A stretch of DNA of 5,748 bases from Bacillota bacterium. Lineage in GTDB: Bacteria > Bacillota > Clostridia > Peptostreptococcales > Anaerovoracaceae. The stretch covers positions 1-5,748 of the forward strand of contig JAGBGL010000005.1 of assembly GCA_017936025.1 (NCBI GenBank), given 5' to 3'. The position numbers and the translations under genes were made by a program. The notes beneath the pieces are model-generated. The model was not told the DNA's origin, searched no databases, and saw nothing but the letters and a program-made list of their open reading frames with translations. The first letter of the stretch is position 1. The number at the start of each line of letters is the position of its first letter. Below are positions 1 through 5,527 of this stretch, piece by piece.

Positions 1-395
1 CTGACGTTGAAGGTATCGACGTTGCCAACAAGCTGTCGATCCTGATGGCTCTGGCTTTCGACAAATATGTAGCACCTGAAGATATCCCAACTGAAGGTAT
101 CACAAAGATCACTAAAGAAGACATCGCTGCTGCTGCTGAAAAAGGCTGCAAGATCAAGCTGATCGCGGAAGCAAAAAAAGTCGGCGACGAAGTCGAATAC
201 AGTGTAAAACCAATGGAACTGCCTGTTTCTCACCCACTGGCGGGCATCAACAACGAATTCAATGCTGTTTTCGTAAAAGGAAATGCAGTTGATGAGCTGA
301 TGTTCTACGGTAAAGGTGCAGGCCCGCTTCCAACAGGAAGTGCTGTAATGGGAGACGTTCTCGAAATCGCAAAATTATGTGGAGGAAATAAATAA
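1..395 (+). CDS. hom: Homoserine dehydrogenase, C-terminal part (5' end outside window), no ACT domain
   Basis: Homoserine dehydrogenase reduces aspartate-4-semialdehyde to homoserine with NAD(P)H in the cytoplasm, the branch point towards threonine and methionine. The reading frame is open from base 3, so the ATG at 45 is an internal methionine and the gene enters from the left. The first visible residues, DVEGIDVANK, fit the conserved active-site segment: the D, D and K spaced 5 and 4 apart correspond to the Asp/Asp/Lys set (Asp214, Asp219, Lys223 in yeast numbering, from memory). The later segments SHPLAGINNEFNAV and GKGAGPLPTGSAVMGD are the conserved end of the catalytic domain. The protein stops about 12 residues after this, so the C-terminal ACT domain found in many bacterial enzymes, which senses threonine, is absent. 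The stop overlaps the next start by one base (TAATG), implying coupled translation. The family call is firm. Confidence 0.93.
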   Translation, partial: DVEGIDVANKLSILMALAFDKYVAPEDIPTEGITKITKEDIAAAAEKGCKIKLIAEAKKVGDEVEYSVKPMELPVSHPLAGINNEFNAVFVKGNAVDELMFYGKGAGPLPTGSAVMGDVLEIAKLCGGNK

Positions 396-892
396 TGACA
401 TTATTTAAACAGTGGAGAGATCTGATCGAGAATCAGACTGATGCAACATTTAGAGACTTCTGGACTGAATATTCCGGAGCTGAAACAAAAATCTACAGCG
501 CTATCCTGGACAACCCGGGCGAAAAAGTATGCGGCAAGATCGGTGAACTGGCTGCTGCACACGAAGTACGTCCTGTGATCTACATGGGCTTCCTGGATGG
601 TATCAACACTTCCCTGGCAGGCGGAGAAATCGCACTGGAAGATCTGAACGAAGAATCCGAAATCGAACTGGATATCGACCTGGAAAAGCTGTTATACAAC
701 ATGCTGGCTGCTGAAGCTGAGTATCTGTATACTCTGCCACAGTGGGAAAACATTTTCTCTGAAGAAAAGATCAAAGAGATTGTAAAATCCTTCAAGAGAT
801 CCAAGACTGTTGTTAAGGGCGAAAAAATCGGCCGTAACGATCCATGTCCATGCGGCAGCGGTAAAAAATACAAAAAATGCTGCGGCAGATAA
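395..892 (+). CDS. SEC-C motif protein of unknown function, 165 aa
   Basis: The C-terminus (residues 146-164) carries a classic SEC-C motif, GRNDPCPCGSGKKYKKCCG, with C151, C153, C162 and C163 as likely zinc ligands. This is the zinc-binding tail first seen at the end of SecA and now known on many unrelated proteins. Residues 1-140 are a mostly helical, acidic domain (for example ELDIDLEKLLYNML near 91-104) that I recognise from Clostridia proteins but to which no function is assigned. It has no signal peptide or membrane segment, so it is cytoplasmic. The start is supported by GGAGG at 381-385, nine bases upstream, and by the one-base overlap with the hom stop codon. It is probably co-transcribed with hom and ends 26 bases before a strong terminator. 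It is not SecA itself, because all translocase domains are missing. A role in protein binding or targeting would be a guess. Confidence 0.92.
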   Translation: MTLFKQWRDLIENQTDATFRDFWTEYSGAETKIYSAILDNPGEKVCGKIGELAAAHEVRPVIYMGFLDGINTSLAGGEIALEDLNEESEIELDIDLEKLLYNMLAAEAEYLYTLPQWENIFSEEKIKEIVKSFKRSKTVVKGEKIGRNDPCPCGSGKKYKKCCGR

Positions 893-918
893 TCTCGATT
901 TTAATTATGAAACCTGCA

Positions 919-954
919 AACCTGCTGCATAATATATGCGGCAGGTTTTTTATT
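919..954 (+). terminator. Intrinsic terminator after the hom / SEC-C operon
   Basis: A 12-bp stem pairs 919-930 (AACCTGCTGCAT) with 936-947 (ATGCGGCAGGTT). It has one G-T wobble and a 5-base loop (AATAT), and a T run at 946-951 follows directly. It lies 26 bases past the SEC-C stop codon and marks the end of that transcript. Confidence 0.9.
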
Positions 955-1310
955 GGCAGCAATGACAGCAAGTACCTGTTTTTATAAATTGAATTGCACG
1001 CTTCGAAAGGCATACGACAGCAATAAACACTTTTTCCCAAAAAGATGTCACTGCGTTTCAAACATCCGACAGCAAGTGATGAAAATCAATATTTTTATTT
1101 CTTTTTTTCTAAACCTTGCGCACTTATTGGAGAATTTCAGGCTTCATGCTGTCATTCACAACTGAACAGATGCAACTGACACAAAAATATAGGCTGCATG
1201 CTGCCGTTTCATCCGAATCATGCGCCGCTTCTCCTGTAAAAGAATCAATTTGTTGCCGTTTCCGCAAAAATATAGAAAAATACAACTATAATAGCCAATA
1301 GAATGCTGCT
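955..1310. repeat. Gene-free stretch with a degenerate repeat array on a 52-bp spacing
   Basis: No convincing gene lies between the terminator and the oxidoreductase promoter; the open frames here have no ribosome site and no recognisable product. The stretch is organised instead. GACAGCAA occurs perfectly at 964-971, 1016-1023 and 1068-1075, exactly 52 bp apart. A diverged copy, GGCAGCAA, sits at 955-962. Downstream, reverse-complement-like copies (ATGCTGTC 1146-1153, ATGCTGCC 1198-1205, TTGTTGCC 1250-1257, ATGCTGCT 1303-1310) are 52, 52 and 53 bp apart. Similarity extends past the octamers: AGGCTTCATGCTGTC (1139) resembles AGGCTGCATGCTGCC (1191), and CATaCGACAGCAA (1011) resembles CATcCGACAGCAA (1063). 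The first three forward and first three inverted copies are symmetric about position 1110.5. It could be an old tandem repeat that inverted, or a set of protein sites about five helical turns apart. Function unknown. Confidence 0.55.
1287..1292 (+). promoter_or_regulatory. Probable -10 element for the oxidoreductase gene
   Basis: A perfect TATAAT lies 41 bases upstream of the ATG at 1333, which would put the transcription start near 1299 and give a short leader. At the normal 17-bp spacing the -35 position reads GCAAAA, a poor match. An AAGGA-type ribosome site (1321-1325) sits seven bases before the start codon. The hexamer AATAGC (1290-1295), overlapping the -10, is repeated inverted as GCTATT (1308-1313), 12 bases away, where a repressor could bind. 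Confidence 0.5.
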
Positions 1311-1332
1311 ATTCGAAAGAAAGGATTAAAAC

Positions 1333-1896
1333 ATGAAGACTTTATTTGTAAATGCGTGCGTAAGACCTGAGTCCCGCACTTTAAAACTGGCGAAGCACGT
1401 GCTGGCCAAGCTGGACGGAGAGGTTCAGGAAGTAAACCTTGAAAAAGAAAATATCCAGCCTCTGAATCTGGATACTCTGATGCAGCGCGATGCACTGCTG
1501 AAAGAGAAAAATTATGATGCAGAAATGCTGAAATACGCAAAGCAGTTCGCTGCAGCTGATACTGTTGTAATCGCTGCACCGTTCTGGGATCTGTCCTTCC
1601 CTGCAATGCTGAAAAACTACATCGAAGCTGTAACAGTTAACGGAATCACTTTCACTTATTCCGAAGAAGGTTTCCCTGTCAGCCTGAACAATATCAAGAA
1701 AGTAATCTACGTAACAACTGCCGGCGGTCCTACAACCGGCATGGACTACGGATGCGAGTATATCACAGGTATCTGCCAGAAGCTGTACGGCATTCCGGAA
1801 GTGAAATGCTACAAAGCTGAAATGCTGGATGTTATCGGATTCGATGCTGATGAGATCCTGGCAAAAGTAATGGAAGAAATCGATTTGACAATGTAG
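1333..1896 (+). CDS. NAD(P)H-dependent oxidoreductase, flavodoxin-like fold
   Basis: This 187-residue cytoplasmic protein matches the Flavodoxin_2 / NAD(P)H quinone oxidoreductase family, which moves electrons from NAD(P)H through bound FMN to quinones, azo compounds or other small acceptors. Visible signatures are the first beta strand and phosphate-binding loop (MKTLFVNACVRPESRT, residues 1-16), the APFWD-LSFPAMLKNYIE segment (82-98) that forms the second flavin-contacting loop, and TTAGGPTTGMDYG (128-140) after the fourth strand. The length is normal for the family. The ATG has a ribosome site at 1321-1325 and a TATAAT upstream. The gene stands alone between a repeat-rich leader and a terminator, so it is probably monocistronic. 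The substrate cannot be deduced. It resembles clostridial proteins often annotated as FMN-dependent NADH-azoreductase or NAD(P)H oxidoreductase. Confidence 0.9.
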   Translation: MKTLFVNACVRPESRTLKLAKHVLAKLDGEVQEVNLEKENIQPLNLDTLMQRDALLKEKNYDAEMLKYAKQFAAADTVVIAAPFWDLSFPAMLKNYIEAVTVNGITFTYSEEGFPVSLNNIKKVIYVTTAGGPTTGMDYGCEYITGICQKLYGIPEVKCYKAEMLDVIGFDADEILAKVMEEIDLTM

Positions 1897-1910
1897 TTCC
1901 GGATGACTAC

Positions 1911-1960
1911 TGAAAAAAATAACCGTGCTTCTTATTTCGGAAGCACGGTTTCTATTTTTT
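1911..1960. terminator. Bidirectional terminator between convergent transcripts
   Basis: An 11-bp perfect stem pairs AACCGTGCTTC (1921-1931) with GAAGCACGGTT (1940-1950). On the plus strand it is followed by a T-rich tract (TTTCTATTTTTT, 1949-1960) that ends the oxidoreductase transcript. On the minus strand it is followed by a T run (complement of the A run at 1913-1919) that ends the operon finishing with nth. One hairpin therefore serves both sides. Confidence 0.9.
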
Positions 1961-1966
1961 GCAAAA

Positions 1967-1978
1967 CGTTACGTAACG
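1967..1978. other. Perfect 12-bp palindrome CGTTACGTAACG
   Basis: CGTTACGTAACG reads the same on both strands. It lies between the bidirectional terminator and the nth stop codon (1986). No promoter is expected here, so an operator role is not obvious. It could be a protein site, a modification site or chance. Confidence 0.4.
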
Positions 1979-1985
1979 GTAAGGT

Positions 1986-2615
1986 TTATAAGCCGACTTT
2001 CTTGCAGAGATAGCTGATCGGACATTCACTGCACTTCGGATTGCGGGCCGAGCAGCACTGACGGCCGTGGAAAATCAGGCTATGATGAGTGCGGGACCAG
2101 CGGGCTTCAGGCAGGGCTTCCATAAGGGCAAGCTCTGTTTTCAGCACATCCTTTTCACTGACAAGTCCGATACGGTTAGCAACGCGGAATACATGGGTGT
2201 CAACCGCGATCCTCTGGTGGCCGAAGCCAACCGCCAGTACGACATTTGCCGTTTTGCGTCCGACGCCCGGAAGCTCCACGAGCTGATCATAATCTTCAGG
2301 CACCTGCCCACCGTATTTTTCCGTCAGCTGTATTGCCAGATTTCTGATGTTGCGGGCTTTTGTTTTATACATGCCGATGCGGCGGAGCTTTTCCTGAAGC
2401 TCTGCTTCAGGGGCCTCTGCGAGGGCCGCGGCGTCAGGGTACGCCGCGAAAAGGTCCGGCGTGACTTTGTTGACGCTGACGTCCGTTGTCTGGGCGGACA
2501 GCACTACTGCGACCAGCAGTTCAAATACATTCCTGTGATCAAGGGCGCAGTCCGCGTCAGGATACTGCTGCTCCAGTCTGTCTAATATTTCGTTTATTTC
2601 TGTATTATTGAACAT
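1986..2615 (-). CDS. nth: Endonuclease III, DNA glycosylase / AP lyase
   Basis: Endonuclease III removes oxidised pyrimidines from DNA and nicks the abasic site in base-excision repair. The 209-residue length is normal. All key parts are visible: the helix-hairpin-helix segment ELPGVGRKTANVV (114-126) with catalytic Lys121, VDTHVFRVANR (138-148) with catalytic Asp139, and a C-terminal [4Fe-4S] set C188-x6-C195-x2-C198-x5-C204. LLVAVVLSAQTTD (33-45) is the usual N-terminal signature. The start codon follows the stop of the upstream transporter gene by one base and has GAGGT (2628-2624 on the minus strand) eight bases before it, so translation is probably coupled. It is the last gene of a three-gene operon. 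The gene appears intact, and I see no reason to doubt its activity. Confidence 0.97.
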   Translation of the reverse strand: MFNNTEINEILDRLEQQYPDADCALDHRNVFELLVAVVLSAQTTDVSVNKVTPDLFAAYPDAAALAEAPEAELQEKLRRIGMYKTKARNIRNLAIQLTEKYGGQVPEDYDQLVELPGVGRKTANVVLAVGFGHQRIAVDTHVFRVANRIGLVSEKDVLKTELALMEALPEARWSRTHHSLIFHGRQCCSARNPKCSECPISYLCKKVGL

Positions 2616-2616
2616 C

Positions 2617-3513
2617 TTATCTTACCTCAGTTTTCCAGTTGGCCGTAATGACTCCGATAACGATCATTATCATTCCGAGCACTGTGTACCATCCCCATGA
2701 ATCACCCTGGATCAGAATTCCCGTAATAACACCTGTCATTGTCAGCAGATTCGTATTGATCGCGGACGTCTGTGAAGCCGGAATATGGCTTACTGCAAAG
2801 TTGAACATAAAGTATGCTGCGAAAGAACCGCATGCACCCAGAAACAGTACGGCCAGACCAACTTCAGGATGCTGGAAGCATATAACGTAGCCTTCGAAAC
2901 CGCTTCCGCGGATCAGATTTATCATATTGAACCAGATCACGCCGATGACTGCAATCGAAAACGATCTTTCTGTCGCAGAAAATTCGTCTGCGATTTTTTC
3001 GGAAATAATCGTATAGACCGCAGCAAACAATACGGCTATCAGCAGAGACAAATATCCGAGGAGGCTTCCGCCTACAGCAAAGCCTTCACCGAAAACGGTA
3101 GAGATCACGATCCCCGAAAATGAAATCAGCATCCCCACAGCAACCATTCTGCCGACCGGTTTTTTCAGCACTGTGACAGTCAGCAGAGCTACGCCGATCG
3201 GGATCATCGCGTAAATGATCGCAGATTCCGAAGTCGTTGTCATGTCTATCCCTGCAGTTTCGAAAAGCTGGCTGAGACACGGCTGTGCCAGCGCCAGCAG
3301 CAGCAACCATTTAATATCTTTGCCTCTGAGCTTTATTTTCACAACGCCGACTGCCAGCAACACAAGATAAAGCACCAGTGCTACTGTCCATCTGCATGCC
3401 AGCACCTGGAATACATCCAGCTCAGTCAGTGCTATTTTCGCACCTAAAAATGTCAGCCCGAAAAAAATCGAGCTGAATACTATCAAAACGTATGAAGCGA
3501 CTTTTGTTTTCAT
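2617..3513 (-). CDS. EamA / DMT-superfamily membrane transporter
   Basis: About 298 residues, almost entirely hydrophobic, with roughly ten membrane spans in two halves as in the EamA (drug/metabolite transporter) family. The first helix, SYVLIVFSSIFFGLTFLGAK, and the second-half pattern (SLLIAVLFAAVYTIISEKIA, then AINTNLLTMTGVITGI and a final TVLGMIMIVIGVITAN) fit the internal duplication of the family. These proteins export or import small metabolites such as amino acids and nucleosides; the substrate cannot be read from sequence. Two starts are possible: ATG at 3513, four bases after the upstream stop and with a weak GGTGA nine bases before it (chosen), or GTG at 3525, which adds MNNH and overlaps the upstream gene by eight bases. 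The 3' end nearly touches nth, so the two are co-transcribed. No functional link to DNA repair is evident. Confidence 0.9.
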   Translation of the reverse strand: MKTKVASYVLIVFSSIFFGLTFLGAKIALTELDVFQVLACRWTVALVLYLVLLAVGVVKIKLRGKDIKWLLLLALAQPCLSQLFETAGIDMTTTSESAIIYAMIPIGVALLTVTVLKKPVGRMVAVGMLISFSGIVISTVFGEGFAVGGSLLGYLSLLIAVLFAAVYTIISEKIADEFSATERSFSIAVIGVIWFNMINLIRGSGFEGYVICFQHPEVGLAVLFLGACGSFAAYFMFNFAVSHIPASQTSAINTNLLTMTGVITGILIQGDSWGWYTVLGMIMIVIGVITANWKTEVR

Positions 3514-3517
3514 ATGA

Positions 3518-3946
3518 TTATTCACCGTCGCTCAATTCTTCAAGTCTTCTGAACCAGCCTTTTTCAGAGCTGTAGATTCTGGAAGCTTCCCATCCGAAGT
3601 GATTCAGCTTGTCGCACATGAAGAAGGCAAGCAGCTGTGCAGTTTCCCCATTTGCCAGCTCGTACTTTTCGCTGATCCATTTCTGGATTTCTTCGTCTGT
3701 GCATTCACCGCCCGCATCGTACATGTAAGTCACCAGATCCTCAGCGATCTGTCTGATATGCGGATATAAAAATTCGTCGCCGGAGTCGCTGATCACCAGG
3801 AATTCAGGCTCCTCTTCATCAGGCTCTGCATACCCTGCTTCAATGAACTCCTTTGCGCCCGGATACTCATCTGCTTCATCTTCGTAGCATCCTGCAGGTG
3901 CCACATAAAACAAAGTAATCATTTCAATAATCTGCTGTTTTGTCAT
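3518..3946 (-). CDS. Acidic hypothetical protein, 142 aa
   Basis: I do not recognise this protein. It is soluble and strongly acidic, with a run of D and E at residues 21-48 (YEDEADEYPG, AEPDEEEPEF). Residues 1-66 read like a small winged-helix or helical module: a helix (QQIIEMITLFY), a loop, a helix around AKEFIEAGYAE, and the strand-turn LVISDSGDEFLYPHI. Residues 67-135 form a second helical part ending with KLNHFGWEASRIYSSEKGWFRRLEEL. There is no signal peptide or membrane segment. The start is well supported by GAGGT at 3958-3954 on the minus strand, seven bases upstream. It is the first gene of the operon with the transporter and nth, and its stop lies four bases before the transporter ATG. 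A regulatory or adaptor role is possible but not shown. Confidence 0.82.
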   Translation of the reverse strand: MTKQQIIEMITLFYVAPAGCYEDEADEYPGAKEFIEAGYAEPDEEEPEFLVISDSGDEFLYPHIRQIAEDLVTYMYDAGGECTDEEIQKWISEKYELANGETAQLLAFFMCDKLNHFGWEASRIYSSEKGWFRRLEELSDGE

Positions 3947-4009
3947 ATCATAAACCTCGCTTTATTTTTGATTGCCCGCATATGACCGCGGACAGTATCT
4001 ATCTTTTCT

Positions 4010-4026
4010 TTACAACTTTATTGTAA
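4010..4026. promoter_or_regulatory. Inverted repeat TTACAA-N5-TTGTAA, possible operator
   Basis: A perfect 6-bp inverted repeat (4010-4015 and 4021-4026, five bases between) lies in the 131-bp gap between the start of the minus-strand operon (3946) and the 5' end of the decayed LysR gene (4078). On the minus strand it is about 65 bases before the first start codon, where promoter elements are expected. The nearby GATACT (complement of AGTATC, 3993-3998) is a weak -10 candidate without a well-placed -35. The binding protein is unknown. Confidence 0.35.
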
Positions 4027-4077
4027 CGCAAAGGCTTTTGGTTGGCAAATAGTTCATCAGCAGTCTTTGCCGTATAA

Positions 4078-4256
4078 ATGACAACAAATTGAGGTTTATA
4101 TGGTTGTGGCAGCAGCTTCTATCTGCCGAAAGAAGCACGTAAGACGAACTCCTTGCTAATATCACTGATGCCAGTAAAATTTTCGCTGATCTTTCGGACA
4201 TAGTCATGCAGCTCCTTTCTTGTCTTAATTATAAAGCTGGTATATACTTTGAGTAA
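4078..4256 (+). pseudogene. Decayed 5' part of a LysR-family regulator gene
   Basis: No open frame spans this stretch, but pieces of a LysR-type regulator can be read in two frames. After ATG (4078) and two threonine codons, the frame shifts to IEVYMVVAAASI (4088-4123), which resembles the usual opening of LysR proteins (MxxxQIExFxxVAxxGSI). The core of the helix-turn-helix is then not recognisable. From 4143 to 4253 another frame reads DELLANITDASKIFADLSD..., where ITDASKIFADLSDIVMQ resembles the LTxAGxxF...I segment at the end of the DNA-binding domain and the start of the linker helix. TAA at 4254 and 4266 then block the frame. The fragments are short and the match is by eye, so the call is moderate. 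It gains weight from the unmistakable LysR C-terminus that follows in the same frame as the second piece. Confidence 0.5.
4220..4248 (+). promoter_or_regulatory. Promoter-like sequence inside the LysR remnant
   Basis: TTGTCT (4220-4225) and TATACT (4243-4248) are separated by exactly 17 bp, matching the sigma-A consensus at 4 of 6 and 5 of 6 positions. Transcription would start near 4255 and read into the LysR C-terminal fragment and the arsenate reductase fusion. It may be chance in AT-rich relic DNA, or the present promoter of the downstream gene. Confidence 0.35.
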
Positions 4257-4268
4257 AACGAGACATAA

Positions 4269-4598
4269 TCATATATCGAGACTTTCCGGGGACAGGATAC
4301 TGACAATGCCCGCATGTTCAGAAGGAATAACATACAGCCGAATATCCGGTTTGAAACTGAAGATACTTATGCCAGCCACAGGATGGTCGAAGCCGGCCTC
4401 GGTGTGAGTCTGAGCAACTATATAGAATCCAAAGAACGCAGCGAAGACAAAAGCGTGCGTCTTATGGAACTGGACCCGCCGCAGATCGTTGAGATCGGTA
4501 TAGCGACACCGTCTGATGCTCTCATCTCACCGGCGGCAAAGAAATTCCGGGATTTTGCTATGAAGTATATAAATGAAATAACAGAGGTGACTGAATGA
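4269..4598 (+). pseudogene. LysR-family regulator, C-terminal effector-domain fragment
   Basis: The open frame from 4269 (first ATG at 4314) encodes the end of a LysR substrate-binding domain: RGQDTDNARMF, NIQPNIRFETEDTYAS, then MVEAGLGVSLSN and LDPPQIVEIGIATP, finishing with SPAAKKFRDFAMKYI. In complete LysR proteins of roughly 300 residues this is the last third. The DNA-binding domain and about half of the effector domain are missing, and stop codons at 4254 and 4266 cut it off from the remnants upstream. A product from the ATG at 4314 would be 94 residues with no strong ribosome site, and could not bind DNA. Its stop overlaps the next start codon as ATGA, so it was, or still is, in an operon with the arsenate reductase fusion. 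An intact version probably regulated that gene or the divergent operon. The family is certain; calling it a pseudogene is my inference from the missing parts. Confidence 0.85.
4584..4590 (+). promoter_or_regulatory. Ribosome binding site of the DUF5714-ArsC gene
   Basis: GAGGTGA lies four bases before the ATG at 4595, within the last codons of the LysR fragment. It fixes the start of the fusion gene and, with the ATGA overlap, points to coupled translation. Confidence 0.75.
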
Positions 4599-5527
4599 AA
4601 TCACAGAAAATAATCGAAGCATGCCTTAACGAAAAAGACACAGATCCTATAGATATTTTCAACAGAATAGCTACTATGGACTTTATCGCAATGCACGGTC
4701 CCGAGCACCACATCCTGGATGGGGCTGCACTTCTGACGGCATATCATAATGCTGGCGGCAAGATCGACCTTGCGGCTGCCCTGAGTGAGATCGCAAACCG
4801 CGGATCCAGAATGCCTGGCGCGACATGCGGCCACTGGGGCGTCTGCGGGGCTGTAACTTCCATGGGAGCTGCCCTCTCCATAATCGACGGAACAGGTCCT
4901 GTCAGCACAGATGCTTCCTGGGGCAAACACATGGAATTCACTTCTGCGGCTCTGGCGGGGCTGGCTAAGACCGGCGGTCCGAGATGCTGCAAACGCGATG
5001 CCTATATCAGCTTTGAAACTGCGGTGAGACATATAAACGAAAATTATGATGTAGAGCTGAAAATCAGTGATGTACGCTGTGGCTTCAGCGAAAAAAATGC
5101 TCAGTGCATCAAGGACAGATGCCCGTATTTTCCCAGGCCGAAAGTAGCTTTCATCTGCGTCCACAATTCCTGCCGCAGCCAGATCGCGGAAGCCCTCGGA
5201 AAGAAATATTTATCCGATATCTGCGACTGCTATTCTGCCGGCACCGAGACAAAGCCGCAGATCAACCAGGATGCAGTGCGTCTGATGAAAGAGCTTTACG
5301 GGATCGATATGGAAGCCACTCAGCATTCAAAGCTTGCTTCCGGCATCCCTGCTCCGGATATTGCAATATCGATGGGCTGTAATGTGACCTGCCCTTATGT
5401 GGTCCGGCCTTTCAATGATGACTGGGGGCTGGAAGATCCGACAGGACAAAGTGACGAAAAGTTCCTGGAAATCATCAAGATGATCGAAGAAAAAGTTTTA
5501 GAATTGAGAAACACTGTACTTAAATAA
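4595..5527 (+). CDS. DUF5714-like domain fused to thioredoxin-type arsenate reductase (ArsC)
   Basis: One uninterrupted frame of 310 codons joins two domains. Residues 1-180 match my memory of DUF5714, a domain of unknown function: MHGPEHHIL (33-41), CGHWGVCGA (78-86), GGPRCCKRDA (127-136), then a cysteine tail with C162, C171 and C176. The invariant His and Cys residues suggest metal or cluster binding, but this is unproven. Residues 182-310 are a full low-molecular-weight-phosphatase-fold ArsC: P-loop C188-VHNSC-R194, YSAGTETKPQINQDAVRLM, the redox pair C262-x3-C266 in MGCNVTCPY, and DDWGLEDP (275-282) with likely general acid D281. Such enzymes reduce arsenate to arsenite using a Cys triad and thioredoxin. 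The join (RCPYFPRPKVAFICVHN) has no stop or internal start nearby, so it is a real fusion as sequenced. GAGGTGA precedes the ATG. No arsenite pump or ArsR is in the window, so the arsenic role is inferred from family only. Confidence 0.9.
   Translation: MKSQKIIEACLNEKDTDPIDIFNRIATMDFIAMHGPEHHILDGAALLTAYHNAGGKIDLAAALSEIANRGSRMPGATCGHWGVCGAVTSMGAALSIIDGTGPVSTDASWGKHMEFTSAALAGLAKTGGPRCCKRDAYISFETAVRHINENYDVELKISDVRCGFSEKNAQCIKDRCPYFPRPKVAFICVHNSCRSQIAEALGKKYLSDICDCYSAGTETKPQINQDAVRLMKELYGIDMEATQHSKLASGIPAPDIAISMGCNVTCPYVVRPFNDDWGLEDPTGQSDEKFLEIIKMIEEKVLELRNTVLK

Noticed and set aside
1030..1044. Hairpin CTTTTT-CCC-AAAAAG as a terminator or riboswitch element
   Set aside because: It is only A-T pairs closed by one C-G, with no T tract afterwards and no further conserved structure visible.
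953..1301. Two short plus-strand open frames (70 and 61 codons) in the gene-free stretch
   Set aside because: They have no ribosome site and no recognisable product, they overlap each other in different frames, and they cover the repeat array.
955..1310. CRISPR array
   Set aside because: The conserved unit is only 8-15 bases, diverged and partly inverted; CRISPR repeats are longer, near-identical and all in one direction.
2067..2585. A 172-codon plus-strand frame over nth
   Set aside because: It is the opposite strand of a fully recognisable endonuclease III gene with all catalytic residues; the frame is a shadow.
4010..4207. A 65-codon minus-strand frame opposite the LysR remnant
   Set aside because: It has no ribosome site and no family resemblance. 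It is best explained as the opposite strand of the decayed regulator gene.
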